A stretch of DNA of 64,000 nt. Source: Sphingobacterium sp. (GTDB taxonomy: Bacteria; Bacteroidota; Bacteroidia; Sphingobacteriales; Sphingobacteriaceae). The stretch spans positions 35,929 to 99,928 of the forward strand of contig JAQZAZ010000009.1 in the NCBI GenBank assembly GCA_029239355.1, written 5' to 3'. Shown here piece by piece: positions 35,953 to 45,250 of the stretch. The notes beneath the pieces were generated by a model that saw nothing but the letters and a program-made list of their open reading frames with translations, had not been told where the DNA came from and did not search any database. A program made the translations under genes and the position numbers. Within the stretch, counting starts at the first letter, position 1, and each line of letters opens with the position of its first letter.

Positions 35953-36206
35953 TTAAGAATCGTCAGTTAAATAAGTATTTTCTTTCAAAAGATGTTTAGG
36001 CATGTAAGGAGCAATATCCAATTCAATAAAGAAGTCTTTTGCTTTTGCAGCGGGTAGTAGCATTTTTCGCAATAAATTGAGCCATGTTATGGATTTTTTG
36101 GACTCAATATGGCTAAATATAAGCTCGTATACTTTACGGAAGGTGCCTAAATGTTTCAGTCTAGGGTATAAAATTATTCCATATAGTGTAATACGTTGAT
36201 AAATTC
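35953..36206 (-). pseudogene. Open frame without start in the susC-HTCS divergent region
   Basis: The 408-base spacer between susC and the HTCS gene contains a reverse-strand frame open for about 84 codons. It lies between stop codons at 36207 and 35953 and has no upstream ATG. Its sequence is protein-like, for example LYPRLKHLGTFRKVYELIF and KAKDFFIELDIAPYMPKHLL. I do not recognise it. It looks like the 3' end of a lost gene, over which the present promoters must be laid; a chance frame is the alternative. Confidence 0.3.
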
Positions 36207-36242
36207 AGTATTTTAACACTCAGTTCTTGAAAATAATAACCA

Positions 36243-39200
36243 ATGAAGCGACTATCCTTTATATTTTTATTTTTTTTGGCTATAGCCAGCTACGGGCAAG
36301 AGTTTAATTTTGCACATTTAGATACACGTAATGGAATTGCTGGAAACGAGGTTGTTGCTATATATAAAGATTGTAGAGGTTTTGTTTGGTTTACAACAAA
36401 TACCGGTCTAAACAGATATGACGGTGAGCGAATAAAGGTCTTTAACCGAAGTAGCGATGCGATTTTAGGTACCCATTATGATGCGATGAAAAAAATTGTT
36501 GAAGATGATAAAGGGAACCTATGGATGTTGGGCAATAAATATGTCATGTTTGACTGGCGTAAAGAAGTTTTTGTCAACAATACGGATTCAATTCTTGAAC
36601 AAATGGGTCTACCATCAAATCCGATTTCAATTCAGGTAGATCAATTTAAAAACTTTATTGTCGCCTATTCACAAAAAGGTGTATTTAAATACCAACCTAA
36701 AACAAAGAAATTGATTGCTTTTAAGCCGTTAAACGATCCAATGACCATATTCCCTTCCGAGATTGTGGAGATCGCCATAAAAGGCGAATATGTGTGGATA
36801 CTCCATAAAGAAGGGGTGTTGGAGCGTTTAAATACCCGCACGGGAAAAGTCGATTTACGGAAAAATTATTTGAAGAGTACACCGATAACTTCGCTAATTC
36901 CAAAGAGCATCTTTATAGATTCCGATAATATGATCTGGATATATCCGGGGCTCAATAATAAGGGCGCAATTTGCTATAATGAAAAAAACGATCAATGGAA
37001 GCAGTTCGATATTGACAGCAAACCGGCTCTCTCCAATTCTTTTGTCCGCGGAATCATATCGGATCATAAGGGATTGGTATGGATTGCAACCGATCATGGC
37101 GGCATTAATATCATTGACAAAGAAAAAAACACCGTCAGGGTAGTACAGCACGAAGAGTATAATAATTTTTCACTTGGTCAAAATTCTATTGTAAGTTTGT
37201 ATTGCGATCCTCATGGAATCGTTTGGGCAGGAACTTATAAAAACGGTGTTTCTTATTATCATCCGGATATGTTCAAGTTTCCAAGTACACGGATAGTAAG
37301 TAGTTCTTATAGTAGGGCTGATATTTTTGATTGCAGCAGCATCATTAAGGACAAAGAGGATAATCTTTGGTTAGGGACCAATGGTAAAGGACTTATCAAA
37401 TTTAATGAGCACACCGGAGAAAGCCAATTTTTTAAAAATAAACGTGGCGATGTTACAAGCCTATCTTCAGATATAGTGACTAGTCTTTTTGAAGACAACA
37501 CAAAAAAAATATGGGTAGGTACTTTTATGGGTGGTTTGAACGTTTATGACGACCAAAAATTTAAGCGGTTTAATGTTGAGGAGAAAAATAAAAATAGCCT
37601 GTCCAATTTCAGTGTATATGGTTTAACGGAAGATTCGAATCATAATTTATGGATTGCGACGTTAGGGGGAGGAATAGATCGACTAGATCCTAGCCGCACT
37701 GTATTTAGTAATTTTAATAGAGAAAACAGTAAGTTACGTTCCAATTTCATGCTTTCAGCTTTCCAGGGAGCTGATGGAATGGTTAGCTTTAGTTCGGATA
37801 TAGGTGTGTATAAAATCGGCCCTGATCAAACAATATCGCCCTATTTTTCAAATACAAATTTTCAAGATAAAGCTTCCGGTGTACCCGTTTATCAGATTAT
37901 GAAAGATTCCAAGGGGCGTACTTGGCTGGCTACCAAAAGAGGTATAAAAATCTTTGACAGTAAAAACGGAAGCTGTAAAACATTGACAATTGCAGATGGA
38001 TTATCAAGTGATGATGTACGTTCATTAGCTGAGGACTCGGATGGACATATATGGGCAGGTACAAGCTATGGACTCAACCGAATACAATACGTTCCCAATG
38101 AAGGAAGAAAACATAAGACTATAGTTTCAGCCTTCGATTTAAGCGACGGGCTGACAGGAATGGTTTTTAATCCCAATGCGGTATATACGGATAAAACGGG
38201 TAAAATATATATGGGGACAACCGAAGGTTACGTGAGTTTTTATCCAAGAAAAATTCCTGTCAACAAAAGTATTCCGCGCGCACGATTTACCGAATTGTTG
38301 TTGTCTAATGAACTGATGAATCCGGGTGATAAAAGAAACGATCACATGGTACTTCCCCGCTCGATTGTCGATCTTGACCAAATTGTCCTGAAATACAATG
38401 AAACAAACTTTACAATTCGCTTTTCAGCATTCAATTTTATACATCCCGAAAAAAATAGATACAGATATAAATTGGAAGGGATTGACAAAGAATGGATAGA
38501 AACGTCACGTAGCACAGGATTTGCTTCCTATTCCAATCTTAATCCAGGTCATTATGTGCTCAAGGTTTATGCTGGCAATGAGGATAATGTCTGGTCACCG
38601 AACCCCATTGAGATGCATATTATTGTCAATCCACCTTTTTGGTTATCCTGGTGGGCTATCGTTATTTATATCATCGTTTTTGTATGGTTGGTTCGGTTAT
38701 TTATTAAACATCGTTTAAAACGAAAACAAGACCAGCTTGACCAAAATGCACGTATGTTGGAAGCACATAAGCTGCATGAAATTGACCAGTTAAAATTAAA
38801 GTTTTTTACCAATATCAGTCATGAGTTTAAGACACCGTTGTCGCTGATCATCAGTCCACTCGAAATGCTACTGAAAGACTCCAGTTATCCTGAACAGCAG
38901 ACGGTACTGGGAGTGATGTACAAAAACGCGCAGAAATTGTTGAATATGGTAAACGATATCTTGGATTTTAGAAAACTCGATCAAGATAAAGCAAGGCTAA
39001 ATATTTCATCGGGTAATATGGTCGAATTTGTCAAAGAGATCAGCACGTCATTTCTGTCTATTGCAGCTGAAAAATCAATTAAATTAACATTTACGACCAA
39101 TCATCAATATATTGATACGACGTTTGATAAAGATAAAATGTATATGGTGTTATCAAATTTGATATCCAATGCCTTTAAGTATACAAAAAATAAAGGACAT

Positions 39201-40379
39201 GTGGATGTCAGGGTTGATATATCCGAGATGGTAATTGATCATCAAATTGACAAGAAGCTCAGTATCACCGTTTCTGATACCGGAATTGGAATAGCAAAGG
39301 AAGATTTGGATCATATTTTTGATCGTTTCTTTCGAATTGAGTCCAATGATACGCATGGTATAACAGGGACAGGTGTTGGACTTCATATTGTAAGTGAATT
39401 TGTTAAGATGCATGCCGGCACAATCGAGGTCGACAGCGAACTAGGCAAAGGGACAATCTTTACGGTCCATCTACCGATGCCGAAAGAAGGCTATAGTAAA
39501 AACAAACAAGACGTCATCTATTCGGGTAACGAAATTGAAAAATATGAAGAAAATAACGTCGAAAAAGATAAGAAAACGATCACAGAAGCAGACCGTGACG
39601 TTTATACACTGCTAATTATTGATGATAACGAAGATTTTCGTTTATTTCTAAAGGATCTTTTTAACCGTGATTACAGAATTTTGTCTGCTAGAGACGGGCA
39701 ATATGGTTATGACCTTGCTGTTGAGTATATTCCGGATATTGTTCTTTGTGATGTCATGATGCCTAATGTTGATGGTTATGAATTTTGTCGAAAAATCAAG
39801 CAAGATATACGGACATCTCATATACCTGTTATTTTACTTACTGCAAAATGCTCAGATGAAAATCAATATCAAGGCATGGAGGCCGGAGCTGATGCTTATA
39901 TTTCAAAACCCTTTAATATAGATATTCTCCGCGTTACGCTTAATAACATTGCTAGGAGGCAGAAACAACTCCAGCAAAAATTCAGATCAAGAGCCGATAT
40001 TTCAACAACTAAACCCCAGATTATTTCGATGGATCAGAAGTTTATGCAGAAAGCTATAACGATAGTTGAGACTAATCTGGAAAGAACTGACTTTTTGGTC
40101 GAAGATTTATGTCGGGAGATGGCTATGAGTAGAGTCAATTTTTATAAAAAGATACTTGCTTTGACAAATAAAACACCGTCCGAATTTATCCGCTTTATAA
40201 GACTTAAGAGGGCTGCCGAGCTTCTTGAAAAAAGTCAGATGTATGTTGGTGAAGTGGCATTTTTGGTCGGGTTCAATGAGCCCAAATATTTTAGAAAATA
40301 TTTTAAAGAAGAATTTGGTGTCACGCCCAATGAGTATAAAAAGACAGTCACAAACACTACACATCAATCCGATAGTTAA
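36243..40379 (+). CDS. Hybrid two-component system (HTCS) regulator of the PUL
   Basis: 1378 residues combining sensor and regulator. A signal peptide (1-18) is followed by two periplasmic beta-propellers of reg_prop repeats (about 25-710, repeats such as DCRGFVWFTTNTGLNRYDG and DSDGHIWAGTSYGLNRI). Then come a Y_Y_Y domain (about 720-790), a membrane helix near 800-822 and HisKA with His860 in NISHEFKTPLSL. HATPase (DTGIGIAKEDL, TGTGVGLHIV), a receiver with Asp1170 in VLCDVMMPNVDG, and an AraC-type HTH (about 1275-1378) complete it. It binds a glycan breakdown product in the periplasm and activates the divergent susC operon. Confidence 0.95.
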   Translation: MKRLSFIFLFFLAIASYGQEFNFAHLDTRNGIAGNEVVAIYKDCRGFVWFTTNTGLNRYDGERIKVFNRSSDAILGTHYDAMKKIVEDDKGNLWMLGNKYVMFDWRKEVFVNNTDSILEQMGLPSNPISIQVDQFKNFIVAYSQKGVFKYQPKTKKLIAFKPLNDPMTIFPSEIVEIAIKGEYVWILHKEGVLERLNTRTGKVDLRKNYLKSTPITSLIPKSIFIDSDNMIWIYPGLNNKGAICYNEKNDQWKQFDIDSKPALSNSFVRGIISDHKGLVWIATDHGGINIIDKEKNTVRVVQHEEYNNFSLGQNSIVSLYCDPHGIVWAGTYKNGVSYYHPDMFKFPSTRIVSSSYSRADIFDCSSIIKDKEDNLWLGTNGKGLIKFNEHTGESQFFKNKRGDVTSLSSDIVTSLFEDNTKKIWVGTFMGGLNVYDDQKFKRFNVEEKNKNSLSNFSVYGLTEDSNHNLWIATLGGGIDRLDPSRTVFSNFNRENSKLRSNFMLSAFQGADGMVSFSSDIGVYKIGPDQTISPYFSNTNFQDKASGVPVYQIMKDSKGRTWLATKRGIKIFDSKNGSCKTLTIADGLSSDDVRSLAEDSDGHIWAGTSYGLNRIQYVPNEGRKHKTIVSAFDLSDGLTGMVFNPNAVYTDKTGKIYMGTTEGYVSFYPRKIPVNKSIPRARFTELLLSNELMNPGDKRNDHMVLPRSIVDLDQIVLKYNETNFTIRFSAFNFIHPEKNRYRYKLEGIDKEWIETSRSTGFASYSNLNPGHYVLKVYAGNEDNVWSPNPIEMHIIVNPPFWLSWWAIVIYIIVFVWLVRLFIKHRLKRKQDQLDQNARMLEAHKLHEIDQLKLKFFTNISHEFKTPLSLIISPLEMLLKDSSYPEQQTVLGVMYKNAQKLLNMVNDILDFRKLDQDKARLNISSGNMVEFVKEISTSFLSIAAEKSIKLTFTTNHQYIDTTFDKDKMYMVLSNLISNAFKYTKNKGHVDVRVDISEMVIDHQIDKKLSITVSDTGIGIAKEDLDHIFDRFFRIESNDTHGITGTGVGLHIVSEFVKMHAGTIEVDSELGKGTIFTVHLPMPKEGYSKNKQDVIYSGNEIEKYEENNVEKDKKTITEADRDVYTLLIIDDNEDFRLFLKDLFNRDYRILSARDGQYGYDLAVEYIPDIVLCDVMMPNVDGYEFCRKIKQDIRTSHIPVILLTAKCSDENQYQGMEAGADAYISKPFNIDILRVTLNNIARRQKQLQQKFRSRADISTTKPQIISMDQKFMQKAITIVETNLERTDFLVEDLCREMAMSRVNFYKKILALTNKTPSEFIRFIRLKRAAELLEKSQMYVGEVAFLVGFNEPKYFRKYFKEEFGVTPNEYKKTVTNTTHQSDS

Positions 40380-40400
40380 GTTGAGATCTGATATAATAAA

Positions 40401-40553
40401 TGTACTCTGCTTGTATTGTCAGCAACAGGCTTTTCACAAAATAGAAAAAATATCATCTTGGAATTGGAGAAAGAATGGACAAATCTTTTAGAGCGTAATG
40501 ACACTATCATCTTAAAAAATATGATCTATCGAATATCGTCAATAATGCCGTAG
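40401..40553 (+). pseudogene. Remnant of a secreted DUF4440/SnoaL-like protein
   Basis: A frame with no start codon reads LVLSATGFSQNRKNIILELE and then KEWTNLLERNDTIILKN, followed by a stop. This is a signal-peptide end joined to the first helix of an NTF2-like DUF4440 protein. Other fragments of coding-like sequence follow in different frames up to about 40800 (for example SQEISDVLNALIEFGL). The 548-base spacer after the HTCS gene is therefore probably gene debris. Confidence 0.4.
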
Positions 40554-40864
40554 GGTAAAGTGGTTCAGGTCCGCGATATATCAGACTTGATGGGGTCATG
40601 GCACCGTTTTCCTAAAGTTGAACGCCAGATTGAGAATAAATGGAAATAATTGAGGGTGTGCAATGAGTTTTCATTCTGACTAAAAAACAGTCGTTTTGGC
40701 TACATACGTCCCAAGAAATTTCGGACGTCTTAAATGCCTTAATTGAATTTGGATTGTCTAATCGTAAGCAGGTGAACAAATCTATGCATCAAGAAGAAAA
40801 TTAATTTGAAAAAAATCATGAACTTTTTGAAGTAAGATTTAATGAATATAGATAGGAATAGTAA

Positions 40865-40913
40865 GAAAAAAAAATGAAATAGTGCTCCCAAAAGACAAAC
40901 TATTGGGAACACT
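40865..40913 (-). terminator. Intrinsic terminator of the NTF2-like/DUF2798 operon
   Basis: On the reverse strand AGTGTTCCCAA (40913-40903) pairs with TTGGGAGCACT (40891-40881) over 11 bp with one G-U. A run of nine T follows shortly after at 40874-40866. It lies 15 bases after the DUF2798 stop. The forward strand also has a short T-run, so it may act in both directions. Confidence 0.75.
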
Positions 40914-40927
40914 ACATTTTTATAGAT

Positions 40928-41170
40928 CTACTTTTTACCCAAAATCTTACTTGTTATTTTATTAGCAAGTGGCAATAGGAGTAATACGCAAGAATAAACA
41001 ATAGGCAAAGAGAATGACCATGATCTTAAGAGTTCACTAATTCTATTTTCAAACGGAGTATCTTCAGTAAAACTTGATAAAACTGACATCACAAAAGTTG
41101 TAGGCAGAACTACTAAAAAGGTACTCAGTATTTTATAAAGTCTAACTTTCTTAGAATTTTCCATTATCAT
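40928..41170 (-). CDS. Small membrane protein, DUF2798-like
   Basis: About 80 residues from ATG 41170 (MIMENSKKVRLY); an ATG at 41164 is equally possible and the frame is open further up. Two hydrophobic segments (LSTFLVVLPTTFVMSVLSSF and SFSLPIVYSCVLLLLPLANK) with the PLANKI end match the DUF2798 pattern. The start overlaps the 3' end of the NTF2-like gene, indicating translational coupling. The function is unknown. The operon ends at the hairpin at 40865. Confidence 0.7.
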   Translation of the reverse strand: MIMENSKKVRLYKILSTFLVVLPTTFVMSVLSSFTEDTPFENRISELLRSWSFSLPIVYSCVLLLLPLANKITSKILGKK

Positions 41171-41918
41171 TTTTTCGCTTTTCCGGTTCAGGTATGAGTT
41201 CAATGACGTCCCAGTGTTCTACAATTTTATCTTTCTCAATTCTATAGAGATCATAGAAGGCAACATGTTCTCTTTTGAAAGAACCCTCACTTATTACCAG
41301 GACAAAATTGCCCTCTCCGAGTACTTTATGTATTTTATGATAAATTTGAGGTTGTCCTTCTCTTTTCCATTGTTCCATCGTATTTAAAAACTCCTTTACT
41401 CCATCTCCCATTTCTGGATTATGTTGAATTAATTCGTCTTCCTCAAAATAATTAGCGGCTAAATCTATTTGGCCGTTGATAAGAACGTCTTGAACAAACT
41501 GCTGTGCAATGGATTTATTAGTCTCAGTTTTATGATGATCTTTCGCTTTAGTCTTTCCGTCGGTCATTGTTCTGCCGCTTTTGTTCAAGTTTTTTGAATT
41601 GAATTGAAGATTATCCCAATGTTCAACACTTATTCCATTTTCAAAGCGATGTATATCGAAAGCAACCGTGGGTTCAAAGAGAAAATAGTCTACATGAACA
41701 AAACCATAGTCTCCATCTTGAAATTTGCGGATTACATTTGTGTAAACTTTATCCATCGGCATTTGCTCATGTAAATCTAAAATTGATTTTAAGCCCGTTG
41801 CCACATTTGGATTGTGTTGTTTATAAGAAGTAGGGCTGAGTAATCCGATCTCTGCCAAGCTTTCAGTTTCAATGCTATTTTGTATAGCTTCAGCTTTATC
41901 TCTATTCGATAATTCCAT
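41151..41918 (-). CDS. Tandem NTF2-like (SnoaL-type) protein
   Basis: 255 residues with two NTF2-like domains. Each has a DxxxEE-helix followed by a sheet ending in a shared motif: ISVEHWDNLQF at about 80 and KIVEHWDVIEL at about 235. No signal peptide is visible. SnoaL-like proteins of this sort bind small hydrophobic ligands or act as cyclases or isomerases; the reaction here is unknown. The gene is divergent from an HxlR regulator and coupled to a small membrane protein, a common arrangement for redox- or electrophile-responsive modules. Confidence 0.75.
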   Translation of the reverse strand: MELSNRDKAEAIQNSIETESLAEIGLLSPTSYKQHNPNVATGLKSILDLHEQMPMDKVYTNVIRKFQDGDYGFVHVDYFLFEPTVAFDIHRFENGISVEHWDNLQFNSKNLNKSGRTMTDGKTKAKDHHKTETNKSIAQQFVQDVLINGQIDLAANYFEEDELIQHNPEMGDGVKEFLNTMEQWKREGQPQIYHKIHKVLGEGNFVLVISEGSFKREHVAFYDLYRIEKDKIVEHWDVIELIPEPEKRKNDNGKF

Positions 41919-42067
41919 TTTTTTATTTTAATGATTAACTGTGGTCAAAGGTACTGACCTTCTATACCGAAAAAAATATGGGTAAAAATATTACAATAGT
42001 GAAAATATTGTCCCTATACCGCTTTATGTGAAATATGCTTAGATTTGGTTTGTTAAAGAAATTGACA

Positions 42068-42439
42068 ATGTACGAGAAAAAAATACCAAAAGATTTTAGC
42101 TGTGGTATCAGTATTACACTTGAGATTATGGGAGGGAAGTGGAAGCCCTGTTTGATCGATTCTATCAATAAAGGAATGCGTAGACCCAGCGAATTAGCAA
42201 AACATCATCCAAATGCAAGCAAACGAGTTTTGAGCTTACAACTAAAGGAGTTAGAAGCGTATGGCGTTATAAGAAAAGTAATTCATCCTGTACTTCCTCC
42301 TAAAGTCGAATATTTTTTAACTGAAGTAGGTGAATCTCTTTTACCACTTGTTGATATGATGGAAAATTGGGGTAGTGAATTTATGGGTGAATTCAACGAT
42401 AGACAAGAGAATTTACAGGTAGGCGTTACCAAAATGTAG
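42068..42439 (+). CDS. HxlR-family winged-helix transcriptional regulator
   Basis: 123 residues from ATG 42068 (MYEKKIPKDFSCGISITLEI); the frame is open to 42035. It has the HxlR core ...IMGGKWKPCLIDSINKG, the recognition region RPSELAKHHPNASKRVLSLQ and wing VEYFLTEVGESLLPLVDMM. The conserved cysteine near the N-terminus (SCGISI) and Cys in KPCLI could sense redox or electrophiles, as in some relatives. It is divergent from the NTF2-like operon, which it probably controls from the 149-base spacer. Confidence 0.9.
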   Translation: MYEKKIPKDFSCGISITLEIMGGKWKPCLIDSINKGMRRPSELAKHHPNASKRVLSLQLKELEAYGVIRKVIHPVLPPKVEYFLTEVGESLLPLVDMMENWGSEFMGEFNDRQENLQVGVTKM

Positions 42440-42949
42440 TTAATATTTGTGGTCCGAATGAGTGGAAGGACCGGCAATATCTAGTTAGAGGAAACACTTA
42501 TGCGCAAAATCGATAGCTATAATTTGCTTATCTTGGTTTTTGCTATGGTCGATTGACAACAAGCAGTTAATGTTTTAGGATTAGGGATAACAAAAAAAAT
42601 TGTTCAATCGCCTCATGATGGCCAGTTTGGTATGTGCTGTTTATCATCTCTTAGAAGTTCGCCCGGCAATAATTCGGAGATTTAAAATCAGCAGATATCC
42701 ATTCATATTCTTTTTAATCATATGTGACGGGCATAAAATCAGTCCTATTTGAGAAATTTATTTTAGTGTTGTTTATAAACGGAAACAAGGCAGAGGTTAC
42801 TAAGAACTTTTGATATAGCTATAGTGAACTAAAAAAGGCAGCAGACGCGGCTTTTTTGATACACAATAATTGTTAAATTTGGATGCTGAATTTGGTATGC
42901 ACCCCATAGACGGCTAAAAAGAAAATAAAAAAGGACTAAAGATTGGGAA
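42440..42949. other. Spacer with one candidate promoter
   Basis: I see no coding frame with protein-like composition in these 510 bases. A TAAATTTG box at 42874-42881 matches the -7 consensus 68 bases before the Crp-family start, with TTTG at 42855-42858 upstream at a short 15-base spacing. Confidence 0.4.
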
Positions 42950-43537
42950 ATGACCGATGTATTTGAAAATTACCTGTTCTCAATAGGAGGATTATCAGCT
43001 GAGGAAATCCACTTTTCTGCACAATTTTTCAAACCGATTCACTTAAAAAAAGGTGATTTTTTTATTCATGAGGATGAATTCTGCCGCTATATTGGATTTA
43101 TCGCTAGAGGTGCCGTAAAAGCATATGCTAACGACAAAGAAGGAAAGGAAAATATAACCTGCTTCAAGTTTGAAAATGAATTTGTCACCTCGTTTTCGGA
43201 ATTTGTAATACAGACAAAATCCAGAAGGAGTATCAGGGCTATTGAAGACAGCATAATCTATAGAATAAGCTATCCGGATTATCGGTATCTGCTTGATCAG
43301 GTGACCGCTTGGAATGGAGTTATAAAATTGATGATGGAGCAGGAATATTATCAAAAAGAACGTTATTTGCTGAATTACAATAATAAATCAGCTGTGGATA
43401 AATACCGTTATGTCCTTTTTAACGAACCGATGCTCGTTCAGCGCATAGCAATGCAGGATTTAGCATCGTATCTGGGCGTCACACAACGATCGCTTACACG
43501 CGTGAAGGGACAAATACACAGACCCAACGTATTATAG
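42950..43537 (+). CDS. Crp/Fnr-family cyclic-nucleotide-binding-type regulator
   Basis: 195 residues. The N-terminal cNMP-like beta-roll runs about 15-120 (HLKKGDFFIHEDEFCRYIGFIARGAVKAY), then a long helix, then a short C-terminal HTH with MQDLASYLGVTQRSLTRVKG. The arginine of the phosphate-binding cassette is not evident, so cAMP binding is doubtful, as in most Bacteroidota members of this type. It is followed 52 bases later by a metallo-hydrolase gene that it may control. Confidence 0.87.
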   Translation: MTDVFENYLFSIGGLSAEEIHFSAQFFKPIHLKKGDFFIHEDEFCRYIGFIARGAVKAYANDKEGKENITCFKFENEFVTSFSEFVIQTKSRRSIRAIEDSIIYRISYPDYRYLLDQVTAWNGVIKLMMEQEYYQKERYLLNYNNKSAVDKYRYVLFNEPMLVQRIAMQDLASYLGVTQRSLTRVKGQIHRPNVL

Positions 43538-43571
43538 GACAAATGTCCTTATGCAGTTCTGATGAGCGATG

Positions 43572-43579
43572 TAAATTTG
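43572..43579 (+). promoter_or_regulatory. Candidate -7 box close to the MBL-fold start codon
   Basis: TAAATTTG ends 10 bases before the ATG at 43590, so transcription would begin almost at the start codon and give a nearly leaderless mRNA. No clear -33 element is visible. Confidence 0.35.
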
Positions 43580-43589
43580 TAAAAAAAAC

Positions 43590-44273
43590 ATGTTACGTCA
43601 AATTGCTCCCGAAGTGTTCCACATTTCATTAATGCCGCGGAACAGTATTAACTGCTATATTATCGAAGGTGTATTGGTAGACTCCGGAATAAGGAGTTCG
43701 TATACTATTGTAAAGAATGCTCTCCATAAAACCGCTGTTCATCAACATATACTGACGCACGCACACGCAGATCATCAGGGCTGTAGCGATCAGATATGTG
43801 TTGAGTTCGCAATACCCTTACTCTGTCACCCCAACGAAGTTTTTAGGACTGAAACAGGTATGGTAACTAATGATTATCCGACTCCGCAACACTGGATAGC
43901 AAAGCTTCAACAAAAGTATTGGGCAGGTCAAGGACATAAAGTCGACCGAACAATCGTTGAAAACGATAGCATCGGAAACTTTCGCGTAATAGAGACGCCG
44001 GGGCATTCGGCAGGTCATATTTCTTTATTCCGTGAACGCGATGGTGTACTTATAATCGGAGATGTAGCGATAAATATGAACTTGCTTACAACAGCAACAG
44101 GTCTGCGTCTTCCGCCAAATATATTCACTTCAGATCAACACCGCAATATCAAATCGCTACAGAAATTAGCAAAACTGAACCCTGCCATCATCTGCTTTGG
44201 TCACGGACCGATCATGCGAAATACTGATCGCAAGTTTGAGCAATTTGTGGCTAAATGCAGCGGGTTTATTTAA
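43590..44273 (+). CDS. MBL-fold metallo-hydrolase
   Basis: 227 residues. The metal-binding motif is THAHADHQG (His57, His59, Asp61, His62). A further His is in TPGHSAGHISLF, a bridging Asp in VLIIGDVAIN and the last His in CFGHGP. The layout matches glyoxalase-II-like or lactonase-like hydrolases. No signal peptide is visible. The substrate is not indicated. The neighbouring Crp-family regulator suggests conditional expression. Confidence 0.88.
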   Translation: MLRQIAPEVFHISLMPRNSINCYIIEGVLVDSGIRSSYTIVKNALHKTAVHQHILTHAHADHQGCSDQICVEFAIPLLCHPNEVFRTETGMVTNDYPTPQHWIAKLQQKYWAGQGHKVDRTIVENDSIGNFRVIETPGHSAGHISLFRERDGVLIIGDVAINMNLLTTATGLRLPPNIFTSDQHRNIKSLQKLAKLNPAIICFGHGPIMRNTDRKFEQFVAKCSGFI

Positions 44274-44432
44274 ATCGTAACTTAGTGCTTTAAATATGTA
44301 TTTTTAATTTTGCTTAATGTCAATGCATGTCAGCCCTATATAATTTACACTTTTATGCTCAGGAGTCTTTGGTTATTAAAGCCAAAGACCTAAATTTACG
44401 AGACTCAACAGCAGGTACTCTGTGAAAATATT

Positions 44433-45113
44433 ATGGAACTGACACAACTTTATGACAGTCTGTTCAATCAGTCTATTCGACAGATTAGCAGAGGAGAGAT
44501 TCAAATTGATCGGAAGATAGATGATAATGGAGACAGGCGCCGTGGTCTGACCTTATTGATAAGACCTACCGATGAGATTAAAGTACTTGTTAGGGAGTTT
44601 CAGGACGAAATGCTAAATATTGAGGGAGAGCAGTATTATCAGCCAATTTCTGATCTGCACATTACAGCACTTTCGATAATCTCTTGTTATGAAGGTTTCG
44701 ATCTGGGTCAGATTCATATTCCAGATTATGAATATATTATTTCGCAAAGCCTCAAAGAAATTCCCAGGACCAAGCTGAAGTTTAAAGGGATAACAGCGTC
44801 TCGGGAGGCCGTGATGATACAGGGTTTTCCGATGGGCGACGGCCTTGAAATGCTGCGCGACTGTTTAAGAAATAATTTCAAATCCGCAAGTCTGCAACAG
44901 AGCATGGATTCGAGGTATAGACTGACTACTGCACATATGACTTCAGTACGTTTTCGGACGGAACTACAGTCTCCTTCTAAATTTGCGAATTTATTGCAAG
45001 ATCACAGAAAGACCGAATTTGGTGAAATGAGAATAGAATCGCTTGAATTGGTATACAACGATTGGTATCAAAACAGCAATATCGTCAAAACACTTCATTG
45101 CTTTACTGTATAA
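44433..45113 (+). CDS. 2H-phosphoesterase-superfamily protein (2'-5' RNA ligase-like)
   Basis: 226 residues with the two HxT/S motifs that define the 2H fold: His76-x-Thr78 in DLHITALS and His168-x-Thr170 in TAHMTSVRF, separated by the expected ~90 residues. Members hydrolyse 2',3'-cyclic phosphates or 2'-5' linkages. The substrate is unknown. It lies alone between an MBL gene and the TetR-controlled module; a TAATTTTG box at 44305-44312 is a possible promoter. Confidence 0.75.
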   Translation: MELTQLYDSLFNQSIRQISRGEIQIDRKIDDNGDRRRGLTLLIRPTDEIKVLVREFQDEMLNIEGEQYYQPISDLHITALSIISCYEGFDLGQIHIPDYEYIISQSLKEIPRTKLKFKGITASREAVMIQGFPMGDGLEMLRDCLRNNFKSASLQQSMDSRYRLTTAHMTSVRFRTELQSPSKFANLLQDHRKTEFGEMRIESLELVYNDWYQNSNIVKTLHCFTV

Positions 45114-45186
45114 ATTTCAGGTCCGAAATATTTGACAGACAAATATTGTAGCAATTGATAAAACAGTAATAAACAAAATTGACATT

Positions 45187-45212
45187 TAAAACATACTAAT
45201 TAGTATGTTTTA
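45187..45212. promoter_or_regulatory. Perfect 26-bp palindrome, probable TetR operator 1
   Basis: The half site AAAACATACTAA is followed directly by its exact reverse complement, with one further T/A pair outside. It ends 3 bases before the TACATTTG -7 box of the diheme cytochrome gene, so a bound repressor would block the promoter. A nearly identical palindrome occurs at 47007. The TetR gene at 46313 lies between the two. Confidence 0.8.
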
Positions 45213-45215
45213 GTT

Positions 45216-45223
45216 TACATTTG
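45216..45223 (+). promoter_or_regulatory. -7 box of the diheme cytochrome gene
   Basis: TACATTTG matches TAnnTTTG exactly, 27 bases before the start codon at 45251. The -33 region would fall inside the palindrome at 45187-45212, which supports repression by occlusion. Confidence 0.6.
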
Positions 45224-45250
45224 CGCTATTCTATTAATTGAGTCAGGATA

